Source: Thauera sp. 2A1 (GTDB lineage Bacteria > Pseudomonadota > Gammaproteobacteria > Burkholderiales > Rhodocyclaceae). Taken from it: 64,000 nucleotides of DNA. A program made the translations under genes and the position numbers. The notes beneath the pieces were generated by a model. It saw only the letters and a program-made list of their open reading frames with translations. It was not told the DNA's origin and made no database searches. The stretch lies in assembly GCF_009469595.2 (NCBI RefSeq), contig NZ_SSXV01000022.1:1-64000 (forward strand), in the 5' to 3' direction. Positions 1 to 8,500 of this stretch are shown here, piece by piece; the stretch's first letter is position 1, and each line of letters begins with the position of its first letter.

Positions 1-239
1 CGAAACGACTTCGCCGCAACAACCAAGCACCCACACTTATCGGTTGTTCAACTTTTTAAAGAACCGCTGCATCGCTGCAGCAGAGAAACGAAATTATGAT
101 CAACTCAGAACAACTCGTCAACCCCCCCGCGCCGCCCTTCCGAATCCGGCTACTCCCACACCGAACCCCGCAACACAGGATTCCCGCCTCCCACTCCCCC
201 AACACCGCACCGGCCAAAACCACCGCAGCGCTCAAAGAG
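1..239 (-). other. rRNA operon 5' leader (16S gene lies beyond the left edge)
   Basis: On the minus strand the sequence downstream of the promoter at 246-273 reads toward the window edge as an rrn leader. It has a boxA-like element at 52-63, then a stretch at about 20-40 containing TGTGTGGG-like bases, which resembles the leader just upstream of 16S in proteobacteria. No mature rRNA is present inside the window. The assignment rests on the promoter plus boxA plus the leader motif. Confidence 0.75.
52..63 (-). promoter_or_regulatory. boxA-like antitermination element of the rrn leader
   Basis: Minus strand reads GTTCTTTAAAAA, close to the boxA motif (TGCTCTTTAACA) that recruits the Nus/SuhB antitermination complex to rRNA transcripts. 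It lies about 180 bases downstream of the predicted start, as expected for an rrn leader. Confidence 0.65.
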
Positions 240-245
240 GGGCGC

Positions 246-273
246 ATTATAAACAGCAAAAGAAAGTGGTCAA
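246..273 (-). promoter_or_regulatory. Strong rRNA promoter
   Basis: Minus strand: -35 TTGACC (268-273), 16-bp spacer, consensus -10 TATAAT (246-251), followed by a GC-rich discriminator GCGCCCC (239-245). An AT-rich tract lies upstream of the -35. This combination is typical of stringently controlled rRNA promoters, whose GC-rich discriminators make them sensitive to ppGpp. Transcription would start near 239 and proceed to the left edge. Confidence 0.8.
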
Positions 274-407
274 GGGCTTCGAAGAAAATCTCAAAGGAAC
301 CGTGCTGCTGGGCTTCTCCGCCAATCCGATCCGACCGACACCGGCCAACGGCTTTCCGACGGACTCAGCCGCGCATCGGCAGCCTGAAACGCATCAACCA
401 GCCGCGA

Positions 408-1166
408 CTATTTCCGGTGAATGGTGAATCCATTCCAGGTCTGGCTGACTGGCATGATTTCGAGATTGTTGATGTTGATGTGCGGAGGCTGGTTGAGCAG
501 CCAGAAGCAGGTCTCGGCAATATCGGTGGGCTGCACGGGATCGGCGCCTGCATAGGTGGCGTCGTAGCGAGCCTGATCACCACGAAAACGCACGAGGGTG
601 AATTCGCTCTCGCACAGTCCCGGCTCGAGATTGGTCACGCGCACGCCTGTGCCGGCAAGATCGCAACGCAGGTTCAAGGAAAACTGATGCACGAAGGCCT
701 TCGTGCCGCCATAGACATTCGCACCGGGATAAGGCCAGTTGCCAGTGGAGGAGCCGATATTCACGATGCTGGCGCCTGCGCCATGAGCGATCAGCCTGGG
801 CAGCAACATGCGCGTCGTGTACATGAGCCCTTTGACGTTGGTGTCGACCATCGTCTCCCAGTCGTCGAGGCTGCATTCGTGCGCCGGGGCAATTCCCAGT
901 GCCAGGCCGGCGTTATTGATCAGACCGCGAAGTCGCGCGAACTCGTCCGGCAAACCATCGATCGCTTGCTGCATCGCAGCCCGGTCGCGGACATCGACAA
1001 CCAATGGCAGCACCGGTGTCTGCTCGGACAATTCCTCTGCAAGCGCGTCGAGACGATCCTTGCGACGACCGGTGATGATCAGCTTCCAGCCGGCGGCAGC
1101 GAACCGCCGTGCGCACGCCTCACCAAAACCCGAGGTCGCGCCGGTGATGAAAAGGCTTGATTCCAT
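408..1166 (-). CDS. SDR family oxidoreductase (YdfG-like)
   Basis: Short-chain dehydrogenase/reductase of 252 residues, probably NADP-dependent and cytosolic. The N-terminus carries the Rossmann TGATSGFG nucleotide motif, NNAG follows near residue 88, and the catalytic YGGTK (YxxxK) is near 153. It resembles E. coli YdfG, a 3-hydroxy acid/malonic semialdehyde reductase, but the substrate cannot be read from sequence. The ATG at 1166 is chosen because GGGAGG lies five bases upstream; a GTG at 1178 is also in frame. The gene runs toward the rrn promoter 135 bp downstream and no clear terminator is seen between them. Confidence 0.88.
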   Translation of the reverse strand: MESSLFITGATSGFGEACARRFAAAGWKLIITGRRKDRLDALAEELSEQTPVLPLVVDVRDRAAMQQAIDGLPDEFARLRGLINNAGLALGIAPAHECSLDDWETMVDTNVKGLMYTTRMLLPRLIAHGAGASIVNIGSSTGNWPYPGANVYGGTKAFVHQFSLNLRCDLAGTGVRVTNLEPGLCESEFTLVRFRGDQARYDATYAGADPVQPTDIAETCFWLLNQPPHININNLEIMPVSQTWNGFTIHRK

Positions 1167-1229
1167 GGTTCCTCCCACTCAAAAACCAGATCAAAGAGAC
1201 TGGCGTCGCCCACCCGAGGGGCAGGCTCA

Positions 1230-2159
1230 TCACCGGGCAGCGGTTCGCACCTGCGGTGCGCGGCGGGCGATCGCGCCACGCCACATGGTCGCGATGATGC
1301 CGCCGAAAACGAGCGTCATGCCCGCGTAGTGATACCACTGCGGAGCCTCGCCGAGGATCAGCGCCGAAAGGATGGACGCAAACACCGGCTGCAGGTGGAT
1401 GAAAAGCGACCCGATCGAGGGCCCGACGACGGCGACTCCGGCGTTGAAACAGACGAATCCGAGGAAGGCGGCGGCGACGCCCGCATAAAGCACGCCGGCG
1501 ACCGAACCCATGTTCAGGTGGATCGTTGCACCAGTGCTCAATTCCCACAGATACATCGGCGCCATCACCGCAAGCCCGACCACGATGAACGCGGCGAGCA
1601 GGAGCATCGGGTGTACGCCTTGCGGACGCCACTGCAGACCCACCGTGTAGATGCTCCACGAAAGCACCGCAACCAGCATCCAGATGTCGCCCGTATTAAG
1701 GGTGAGCCCGAGCAGCACCTCCACGCTGCCACGACTGATCAGCACTGCCACGCCAAGGAGGGAAATCAGCACGCCGAGCGCTTCCATCCGGCTCAACCGC
1801 TTGCCGAGGAACAGAAAGGCCAGCGCGATCGTCGCCACGGGGATGAAGGAATTCAGCAGCGTCGCGCTGGTGGCGGTCGTGTACTGCACCGCGACGTAGG
1901 AGAAAGTGTTGTAACAACCGACTCCGAACACGCCGAGAAAGAGCACCCGTTTCCACGCCGCGCGCAGCGCCGGCCATTGGCTGCGCAGATGAGGCAAGGC
2001 AAGTGGAAGCACGCAGGCAAACGCGACCACCCAGCGCCAGAACGCAAGGGCGACAGGCGGGAGGTCAGCTCGCAGGCCTCGACTCATCACCATGTTGCCC
2101 GCCCAGAAGAGCGAGGTCACCGTGAGAAGGAGATAGGCAGTGGTGCGGGTGCGCGTCAT
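1230..2159 (-). CDS. EamA/DMT family transporter
   Basis: About 309 residues with ten hydrophobic segments in two EamA repeats, the fold of drug/metabolite exporters (RhaT/YdcZ superfamily) in the inner membrane. The N-terminal part has the WAGNMVMSRGL signature typical of the family, and each repeat ends in a GV-rich helix. It lies upstream of the SDR gene on the same strand with a 63-bp gap, so the two may be co-transcribed. Substrate unknown. Two further EamA genes occur in the window (3564-4484 and 23810-24712). Confidence 0.88.
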   Translation of the reverse strand: MTRTRTTAYLLLTVTSLFWAGNMVMSRGLRADLPPVALAFWRWVVAFACVLPLALPHLRSQWPALRAAWKRVLFLGVFGVGCYNTFSYVAVQYTTATSATLLNSFIPVATIALAFLFLGKRLSRMEALGVLISLLGVAVLISRGSVEVLLGLTLNTGDIWMLVAVLSWSIYTVGLQWRPQGVHPMLLLAAFIVVGLAVMAPMYLWELSTGATIHLNMGSVAGVLYAGVAAAFLGFVCFNAGVAVVGPSIGSLFIHLQPVFASILSALILGEAPQWYHYAGMTLVFGGIIATMWRGAIARRAPQVRTAAR

Positions 2160-2439
2160 ATTGATCTTGTGGCTCTGCAGACAAATTTATCGAACCTGAA
2201 TGATCGTTATCTTCTTTAGTCGGATAAAGCCCCGACAATCGGCTAGACCATTCGTAATCGGCAAACAATTCGCGCCACCATACAGCTCATGGTGCACCCG
2301 CCTGCATGAAGCCGGGCCGGCGCAGAGGACACCTGCCGGTATCGACGCCACGGTCGCGCGAGCACTCGCGGTCGGTGCGCATCACGTAGAATCCGCGACC
2401 CGGGCGCCCTTCCCGCCAGATTTTTTCGCAAAGCCGAAC

Positions 2440-3534
2440 ATGCCGCTTCCCAGCTTCAACCCCGACGAGTATCACTCCCAGCTTGACGCCAAGGCCAGCC
2501 GCTTCAAGGCAGACTTTGCGGCATTCGGCCTGCCCGAACCCGAGATCTTCAGCTCGGAGCCGCTGCACTATCGCATGCGGGCGGAATTCCGCATGTGGCA
2601 TGAGGGCGATCGAGTCGATTATGCGATGTACGATCCGGCGGACCCGCGCAAGCCCGTGGCGATCAACGACTTCCCCGCTGCGGCCGCACCGATTGCCGAA
2701 GCGATGCCTCGCCTGCGCGAACGCTTGAATGGCTCCGAAATCCTGAAGCGCCGGCTGTTCCAGGTCGACTTCCTCGCGACCTTGAGTGGGGAGTTGATGA
2801 TCACCCTCGTCTATCACCGTCCGCTCGATGAAGCCTGGGAGACCGCCGCGCGCGCGCTGGCGACCGAGCTCAAGGTTCAGCTCATCGGCCGCAGCCGCAA
2901 GCAGAAGATCGTGCTGGACCGCGACTGGCTGCTGGAGGAGTTCGAACTGGACGGCCGTCATCTGCGCTATCAGCAGATCGAGGGGAGCTTCACGCAGCCT
3001 AACGGCGGCGTCAATCGCAAGATGCTGGCCTGGACGCGCACGCAGGCGGCGGGCATCGGCGGCGACCTGCTGGAGCTTTACTGCGGCAATGGCAATTTCA
3101 CGATCGCGCTGGCACCGCTGTTCGATCGCGTCCTCGCGACTGAACTCAGCAAGCCCTCGGTGAACGCGGCGCGCTTCAACCTCGATGCGAATGCCGTAGA
3201 CAACGTGACGATGGTCCGCATGTCGAGCGAGGAGATCAGCGACGCGATTGCCGGCGGACGCCAGTATCGACGCATGCAGGGGATCGACCTCGATGCCTAT
3301 CGCTTCGGCACGCTGTTTGTCGACCCTCCCCGCAGCGGCCTGGACGAGGCGACGCTGCAACTGGCTCGAAGCTTCGATAACGTGCTCTACATTTCCTGCA
3401 ACCCGGAAACGCTGAAGCAGAACGTCGCCGCCCTGCAGGACACGCACCGCATCGCTGCGGCTGCCGCGTTCGACCAGTTTCCCTACACTCATCATCTGGA
3501 GTGCGGCCTGCACCTCGTCCGCCGCCAGGCCTGA
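2440..3534 (+). CDS. trmA: tRNA (uracil-5-)-methyltransferase TrmA
   Basis: Makes m5U54 (ribothymidine) in the T-loop of tRNAs from SAM. The protein is 364 residues, matching the usual TrmA size of about 366. Visible motifs are the SAM-binding segment ELYCGNGNFT, DPPRSGLD, the nucleophilic cysteine in YISCNPETL, and the general-base glutamate in HHLECGLHL at the C-terminus. The ATG at 2440 gives the conserved start MPLPSFNPDEY; the open frame extends upstream to 2200 but that part is not TrmA-like. No iron-sulfur cysteine cluster is present, which argues against RlmD/RlmC. Confidence 0.95.
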   Translation: MPLPSFNPDEYHSQLDAKASRFKADFAAFGLPEPEIFSSEPLHYRMRAEFRMWHEGDRVDYAMYDPADPRKPVAINDFPAAAAPIAEAMPRLRERLNGSEILKRRLFQVDFLATLSGELMITLVYHRPLDEAWETAARALATELKVQLIGRSRKQKIVLDRDWLLEEFELDGRHLRYQQIEGSFTQPNGGVNRKMLAWTRTQAAGIGGDLLELYCGNGNFTIALAPLFDRVLATELSKPSVNAARFNLDANAVDNVTMVRMSSEEISDAIAGGRQYRRMQGIDLDAYRFGTLFVDPPRSGLDEATLQLARSFDNVLYISCNPETLKQNVAALQDTHRIAAAAAFDQFPYTHHLECGLHLVRRQA

Positions 3535-3563
3535 CCCTCGCCGAGACGGTCTGAACCGGGAAA

Positions 3564-4484
3564 TCAACGCCCACGCGAGGACACCGCGATCCCCGCGACG
3601 ATCAGCAGGAAGGCCAGCCCATGGTAGGCATGTGGCCATTCCCCGATCGCCGCCGCGGACAGGACGGCCGCGAACAGCGGCGTGAGGTTGTAGAAGATGG
3701 CGGCCATCTCGGGCCCCGCCTCGGCCACCGCGAGACCCCAACTGCGGTAGGCGATGATCGATGGACCGATGGCCATGAAACCGATCGCCGCCGCCAGCCC
3801 CCATGACCACTGCGCTGGCGCCCCTGGAGCGACCACATCGCCCACGAGCGCGCTGGCGACCGCGCACGGAACGCCGAACACCGCCTGGGCGACGAGGAAT
3901 TCCGCCCAGTTCCATGCGGGTCGCCGGTCGCCGAGCGTGTGTGCCGGCGGCTTCGCCAGCATCCAGCTATAGACGGACCAGCCGAGGATGGCCAGCAGCA
4001 TCAGCAGATCGCCCTCGACGAACTCGACGCGCGTCAGGCTCGAAAGATCGCCGCGCGACAGCACGAGCGCCACGCCCAGCAGCGACAGCGCAGCGCCAAC
4101 GAGTTGCAGGCGCTTGGGCGTCACCCCATAGGCCAGCGCACCGATCGCCATGGTCCACACCGGCGAACTCGAGGCGATCAGAGTGACGTTCAGCGGCGTG
4201 CTGGTGCGCAGCGCCATGTACTGCAAGGCGTTGTACCCGCCGATGCCGATCAGCCCCAGCGTGCCAAGGTAGCCCCAGCGCGCAGCGATCTGCGCCCTCG
4301 CCTCCGTCGTCGCCAGCGCGCGCCAACCAAACAACAGCAGCAGCACGAAGGCAACCACCCAGCGCAAGGCGTTCAGCCACAAGGGGCTGATGCTGTCGAT
4401 CGACATGCGGCCGACCACCGCGTTGCCGGCCCACAACAGCGGCGGGGTCGCCAGCAAAACGGCAAGGCGGGGAGACAGTTGCAT
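3564..4484 (-). CDS. EamA/DMT family transporter
   Basis: Inner-membrane transporter of 306 residues with two EamA repeats, about ten TM helices, and the WAGNAVVGRM signature after the first helix. The start at 4484 gives a normal hydrophobic N-terminus (MQLSPRLAVLLATPP) with GGAG upstream; the open frame extends to 4547 with a charged non-membrane sequence that I do not include. It is on the same strand as antAB, 103 bp downstream of antB, so it might export a metabolite of that pathway, but nothing in the sequence proves this. Confidence 0.87.
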   Translation of the reverse strand: MQLSPRLAVLLATPPLLWAGNAVVGRMSIDSISPLWLNALRWVVAFVLLLLFGWRALATTEARAQIAARWGYLGTLGLIGIGGYNALQYMALRTSTPLNVTLIASSSPVWTMAIGALAYGVTPKRLQLVGAALSLLGVALVLSRGDLSSLTRVEFVEGDLLMLLAILGWSVYSWMLAKPPAHTLGDRRPAWNWAEFLVAQAVFGVPCAVASALVGDVVAPGAPAQWSWGLAAAIGFMAIGPSIIAYRSWGLAVAEAGPEMAAIFYNLTPLFAAVLSAAAIGEWPHAYHGLAFLLIVAGIAVSSRGR

Positions 4485-4587
4485 CGGAGCTCCGGGACCT
4501 TCCTGCCCGTGGGCCCGGCGAGGCGCGCGGGCAGGAGGTGATACCAAGGGCCCGCCAGTTTAACCAGCGGGTCGTCCCGGCGGACAC

Positions 4588-5088
4588 TCAGAGGTGATAG
4601 AAGTCCAGCACCGCGTTGATCGTGTCGTTCAGCAGCACCACATGCTTGCGCGTGATCTTCCAGCTCTCGCCGGCAGGCTTGAGGTGATAGGTCGCATAGC
4701 CGAAGAAATGACCCGGCACTGCGAAGCGATAGTAGTGCGTGGACCAGTTCACCCTGACCTCCAGTTCACCGTCGGTCCCGCCCGCACGAGGGGCGATGCG
4801 CACGTTGCTGATCTGGTGCTGCGTGCGCGGCATCGGCGTGCACGCAGCCGACTTGCCGGTGCGGATGCGGTACACGCGATCCTCCAGGCCGGAGCGGTTC
4901 GCGTAATAGATCAGCGACATGCCCCGCTTGGGATCGGTCGTGTATTCGTGCTCGGACGACCATTGCGGCACATGGAATTCGCTCTCCTCGTCGAACATGT
5001 CGAGGTAGGCATCCCAGTCCTGCGTGTCGCACAGCTCGGCCTTGCGGTACATGAACTGCTCGACCGCGTATTGAAGATTCGGATTCAT
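4588..5088 (-). CDS. antB: Anthranilate 1,2-dioxygenase small (beta) subunit
   Basis: Beta subunit of a Rieske ring-hydroxylating oxygenase, 166 residues, with the cone-shaped NTF2-like fold that caps the alpha subunit in an alpha3beta3 assembly. It starts with a typical MYRKAELCDTQDWDAYLDMF segment that stacks on AntA. It lies four bases downstream of antA and is surely co-transcribed. The resemblance is to AntB rather than BenB, judged by eye and by its partner. A reductase gene (antC) does not follow. Confidence 0.87.
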   Translation of the reverse strand: MNPNLQYAVEQFMYRKAELCDTQDWDAYLDMFDEESEFHVPQWSSEHEYTTDPKRGMSLIYYANRSGLEDRVYRIRTGKSAACTPMPRTQHQISNVRIAPRAGGTDGELEVRVNWSTHYYRFAVPGHFFGYATYHLKPAGESWKITRKHVVLLNDTINAVLDFYHL

Positions 5089-5092
5089 TCGC

Positions 5093-6481
5093 TTACTCCT
5101 CGTTCGCCATCTGCAGTTTCTTGTCCAGGCCCTTCAGCAGGAACTTCTGCCAGGCGCCGTGCTGATTCACGTACAAACCCTCCTGGGTGAATTCGGTGCC
5201 GGTCAGCACCGGGCGGATGCCGATCGCCTTGCTGTTGGCAGTCTCGCCCTCGACCCACTTCTGGTGGCCGCGCGAGATGTCGCTCCAGCGCTCCAGCCGC
5301 GCCTCGAAGCCGCGCTGCGCTTCACGGAACTCAACCAGATCGTCCGGGGTGCCCATGCCCGACACGTTGAAGAAGTCCTCGAACTGGCGGATGCGGCTCT
5401 CGCGGTCCTTGTCCGACTCCCCCTTCACACCGATGCAGTAGCTGTGGATTTCGGTCTTGTTCCACGCCACCGGACGGATCACCCGCAGTTGCGAACTGAT
5501 CTGGTCCATGAAGAAGAGGCTCGGGTAGATGTTCAGATTGCGCAGCCGGTGCATCATCCATTCCGCCTTGGACTGGCCGAACTCTTCCACCAGCCGCGGC
5601 ATGATGGTCGCGTAGCCGGGGCGCACCGACGGGTTCGGCATGTCGCTGAACAGCAGGCTGTGGCCATTGCGGAAGGAGAAGAAGCCATCGTCGGTTTCGG
5701 CGTCGCCGGCACCCAGCTTGCTGTAGTCCAGCGTGCTTTCCACCTTGCCGCCCTTGTCGGCGTTAACCTCGTGGCGATGCTTCACGGTGGCGACGTAGTT
5801 GTAGTGCACCGTGCTGACGTGATAGCCGTCCAGCCCGTTCTCGCACTGCAGCTTCCAGTTGCCGTCGTAGGTGTATTGCGAGCGCCCGGGCAGCACTTCG
5901 AGCTCGCCCGTGGGTGACTGCGCCACCATCATGTCGAAGAAGGCCTTGGCGTCGCCGAGGTATTCCTCCAGCGTCTCGGTACCGTCGACATCCAGGTTGA
6001 TGAAGACGAAGCCCCTGTAACTCTCGATGCGCGCCTTCTTGAGGTCGTGCTTGCCGAGATCGAAATTCTCCTCGTACTCGGAAGGCGCCTTCACCTTCAG
6101 CAGGCGGCCATCGCTCTTGTACGTCCAGGCGTGGAACGAGCAGGTGAAGCTCGACGCCTTGCCCTTGTGCAGGCGCGTCAGGGTCGCGCCGCGATGCTGG
6201 CAGGCATTGACCAGGGCGTTGAGCTTGCCGTCCGCGCCGCGGGTGATGATCATCGGCTGGCGACCGGCACGCATCGTCACATAGTCGTTCGGGTTGGCGA
6301 TCTCGCTCTCGTGGCAGGCGAAGATCCAGTTCTTCTCGAAGATCATCTCCATCTCGAGATCGAACAGTTCCGGCTCGGTGAACATCTCGCGGGCGATGCG
6401 ATAGACGCCTTCGGCCGGACGGAAGTCGAGGCAGTCTTTGACGAAATCACGCCATTCGGCGTAGGTGCGCTGGGTATTCAT
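5093..6481 (-). CDS. antA: Anthranilate 1,2-dioxygenase large (alpha) subunit
   Basis: Alpha subunit of 462 residues that deaminates and decarboxylates anthranilate to catechol with O2 and electrons from a reductase. The N-terminal Rieske domain has C94/H96 in CQHRG and C114/H117 in CSFH. The catalytic domain has the ENGLDGYH motif with bridging D218 and the iron ligands H221 and H226. The N-terminal region (FTEPELFDLEMEMIFEKNW, ACHESEIANPNDY) is characteristic of AntA rather than BenA, from memory. Divergent from the AraC regulator at 6723, 241 bp away. antC is missing nearby. Confidence 0.87.
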   Translation of the reverse strand: MNTQRTYAEWRDFVKDCLDFRPAEGVYRIAREMFTEPELFDLEMEMIFEKNWIFACHESEIANPNDYVTMRAGRQPMIITRGADGKLNALVNACQHRGATLTRLHKGKASSFTCSFHAWTYKSDGRLLKVKAPSEYEENFDLGKHDLKKARIESYRGFVFINLDVDGTETLEEYLGDAKAFFDMMVAQSPTGELEVLPGRSQYTYDGNWKLQCENGLDGYHVSTVHYNYVATVKHRHEVNADKGGKVESTLDYSKLGAGDAETDDGFFSFRNGHSLLFSDMPNPSVRPGYATIMPRLVEEFGQSKAEWMMHRLRNLNIYPSLFFMDQISSQLRVIRPVAWNKTEIHSYCIGVKGESDKDRESRIRQFEDFFNVSGMGTPDDLVEFREAQRGFEARLERWSDISRGHQKWVEGETANSKAIGIRPVLTGTEFTQEGLYVNQHGAWQKFLLKGLDKKLQMANEE

Positions 6482-6722
6482 GTTGTCCCCTCATGTCAGG
6501 TGTGCGACGGGGGCCATTACACGCCTGTCGTGCCAGACGCTCTATCCGCGGAGTTGGCCATTTCTGTCCACTTTTTCCAGGAGGGGATGAACGCGGCTGC
6601 CGGGCGCTGCGCCACCGATTGCGCGGCCGGACGAAAAAGCTATGATTTACAAGGAAGTGAGCGACAGACTCACTCGCACTCGACGACTCCAGCCCAAGCC
6701 CCCCGACGGGACACCCTCCCCG

Positions 6723-7751
6723 ATGCCGAGACACATCGTTCCTCTTGCCCCCGAAGCTGCCGAAACACCTGACATCCGCGTGGTACGCCGCGACCTGGAT
6801 GGCGCGCGCTCCTGGATGGAAGCCATCTGCGGGCCGCACTGGCTCAAGGTCGGGGCACCAAGCCGGCTGCAGTTCCAGCATTCCGGCAACGTGCTGAAAT
6901 CGATGTCGACGACGATGGGTCTGATCGAGTACGGCACCGACGTCACCGTCGGCATCGACACCGAGACACCGCTCAACTGCTACAGCGTCAGCCTGCCCGT
7001 CTCCGGCCAGCAGGAATTGTCGATACGCGGGAACCTGCTCGTCTCCGACCCCGACACCGGCGTGATCGTGTCGCCCGACGCCCTGCAGGAACTCACCATC
7101 GCCGGCAACTGCCGCAAGCTGCTGGTCGCCATCCCGCGCCCGGCGATGCGCCAGGTGCTGGAGGAACTGCTGCAGCATCCGGCGGAAAAGCCGCTCGTCT
7201 TCGAACCGGGCATGGACGCCGCCAATGGCCGCCAGGCCTCGTGGTGGCGCATGGTGCGGCACATGGTCAGCGAGATGGAGGGTGCGGCCGGCGACCTGTA
7301 CGGCAACGCCTTCTTCTCCGGTGATCTCGAGAAGGCGCTGATCAAGGGGCTGATCCTGTCGCAGCCCAACAACTACACGACCGAACTCGAACAGGCCGGG
7401 AGCGTGAGGCTGCCGCATTACCTGCTGCGGGCGCGCGACTTCATGCACGCGAACGCGCGCGAGGACATTGCACTGGAAGACATCGAGGCGGTCTCGGGCG
7501 TGGCGCGCTCCCGGCTGTTCGAGGACTTCAAGCACTACCTGGGCCTGTCGCCCATGGCCTACCTGAAGAAGTTCCGCCTCGAGCAGGTGCGCCGCGCGTT
7601 GATCACGGACCGCGGAACCGGCAACGTCTCGTCCATTGCGATGGACTGGGGCTTCTCCCACCTTGGTCGCTTCTCGATCGAGTACCGCAAGCTCTTCGGC
7701 GAGACACCATCCCAGACGCTGGCGCGCCATCAGGCCAAGGCAGCGGGATGA
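6723..7751 (+). CDS. AraC family transcriptional activator, AntR-like
   Basis: Protein of about 342 residues with an N-terminal AraC_binding_2-type effector domain and a C-terminal double helix-turn-helix (HANAREDIALEDIEAVSGV and GNVSSIAMDWGFSHLGRFS). Being divergent from antAB, it is the likely anthranilate-responsive activator, like AntR/AndR. The ATG at 6723 is preferred because it gives the usual family length; ATG 6642 would add 27 unusual residues. Neither has a good ribosome-binding site, so the start is uncertain. Confidence 0.85.
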   Translation: MPRHIVPLAPEAAETPDIRVVRRDLDGARSWMEAICGPHWLKVGAPSRLQFQHSGNVLKSMSTTMGLIEYGTDVTVGIDTETPLNCYSVSLPVSGQQELSIRGNLLVSDPDTGVIVSPDALQELTIAGNCRKLLVAIPRPAMRQVLEELLQHPAEKPLVFEPGMDAANGRQASWWRMVRHMVSEMEGAAGDLYGNAFFSGDLEKALIKGLILSQPNNYTTELEQAGSVRLPHYLLRARDFMHANAREDIALEDIEAVSGVARSRLFEDFKHYLGLSPMAYLKKFRLEQVRRALITDRGTGNVSSIAMDWGFSHLGRFSIEYRKLFGETPSQTLARHQAKAAG

Positions 7752-7938
7752 GGCGGGCACTACCCCACCCGTCGCGACCATGCCCGGGACCGGCCATCAC
7801 GCAATCCATATGTAGGCTATCAGCCACGGCATCGCATGGGCCCCGGCCCCGCTCGTAAACTCGGGTTGACGATGCGATCGCGTGCAGCAAGCCGGCCACG
7901 GTCGTCCAGTTACGAACTCGCCCACCTGGAGCTGAAGC

Positions 7939-8412
7939 ATGAGCTACGAAATCAAGTCGATCCTGTACGCCTCCGATCTCACACCCCGCTCGCCCGCGGT
8001 GTTTCTGCATGCGGTCGGCCTCGCCATGAAGTTCGGCGCCAAGCTTCACGCGGTGACCGTCACGCTGCCTGCCACCAGCCTGCCCTACGAGGAGTTCATC
8101 AGCGAAGAAAAGATGGACGAGATCAAGCTGGCCGGCCACAAGAAGGCCGAGGCCCTGCTACGCCAGCGCATCGACGTCTTTGCCGAGACCCATCCCGACC
8201 TCGACGTGAAGAGCGTGCTGGCCAGCGTACGGGCGCTGGAAGGCGAACCCTCGCGCCGCATCCTCGACGTGGCCAAGCATGTGCTGGCTGACGTCATCGT
8301 GATGGGCTCGCGCGGCCACAGCACGCTGGGCGAACTGCTGCTGGGCTCGGTCGCCCACAAGGTCACCATGAAGGCCGACATCCCGGTCATGCTGGTGCCG
8401 ATCGACCGCTGA
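7939..8412 (+). CDS. Universal stress protein (UspA family)
   Basis: Cytoplasmic single-domain Usp of 157 residues. It starts with the beta strand SILYASDL and ends with the ATP-binding signature G-x2-G-x9-G-S in GSRGHSTLGELLLGSVAHKV followed by PVMLVPI. GGAG precedes the ATG. It is a monocistronic unit bounded downstream by a strong hairpin. Usp proteins of this type respond to starvation or redox stress; the specific role is unknown. Confidence 0.9.
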   Translation: MSYEIKSILYASDLTPRSPAVFLHAVGLAMKFGAKLHAVTVTLPATSLPYEEFISEEKMDEIKLAGHKKAEALLRQRIDVFAETHPDLDVKSVLASVRALEGEPSRRILDVAKHVLADVIVMGSRGHSTLGELLLGSVAHKVTMKADIPVMLVPIDR

Positions 8413-8426
8413 CTGCCTGCCTCTCC

Positions 8427-8486
8427 AAGGATGCGGCCGTGGCGGCTGGGCGGAAAAGCCTGCTCAGCCGCCACGGCCGCATCCTT
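8427..8486. terminator. Bidirectional hairpin between usp and the LysR gene
   Basis: Perfect 22-bp inverted repeat: left arm 8427-8448, right arm 8465-8486, 16-base loop. It separates two convergent genes (usp ends 8412, the LysR gene ends 8501). The arms begin with AAGG and end with CCTT, so each strand has only a short T-run after the stem. It probably terminates both transcripts. Confidence 0.75.
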
Positions 8487-8500
8487 TGTCGCAATCGCGC

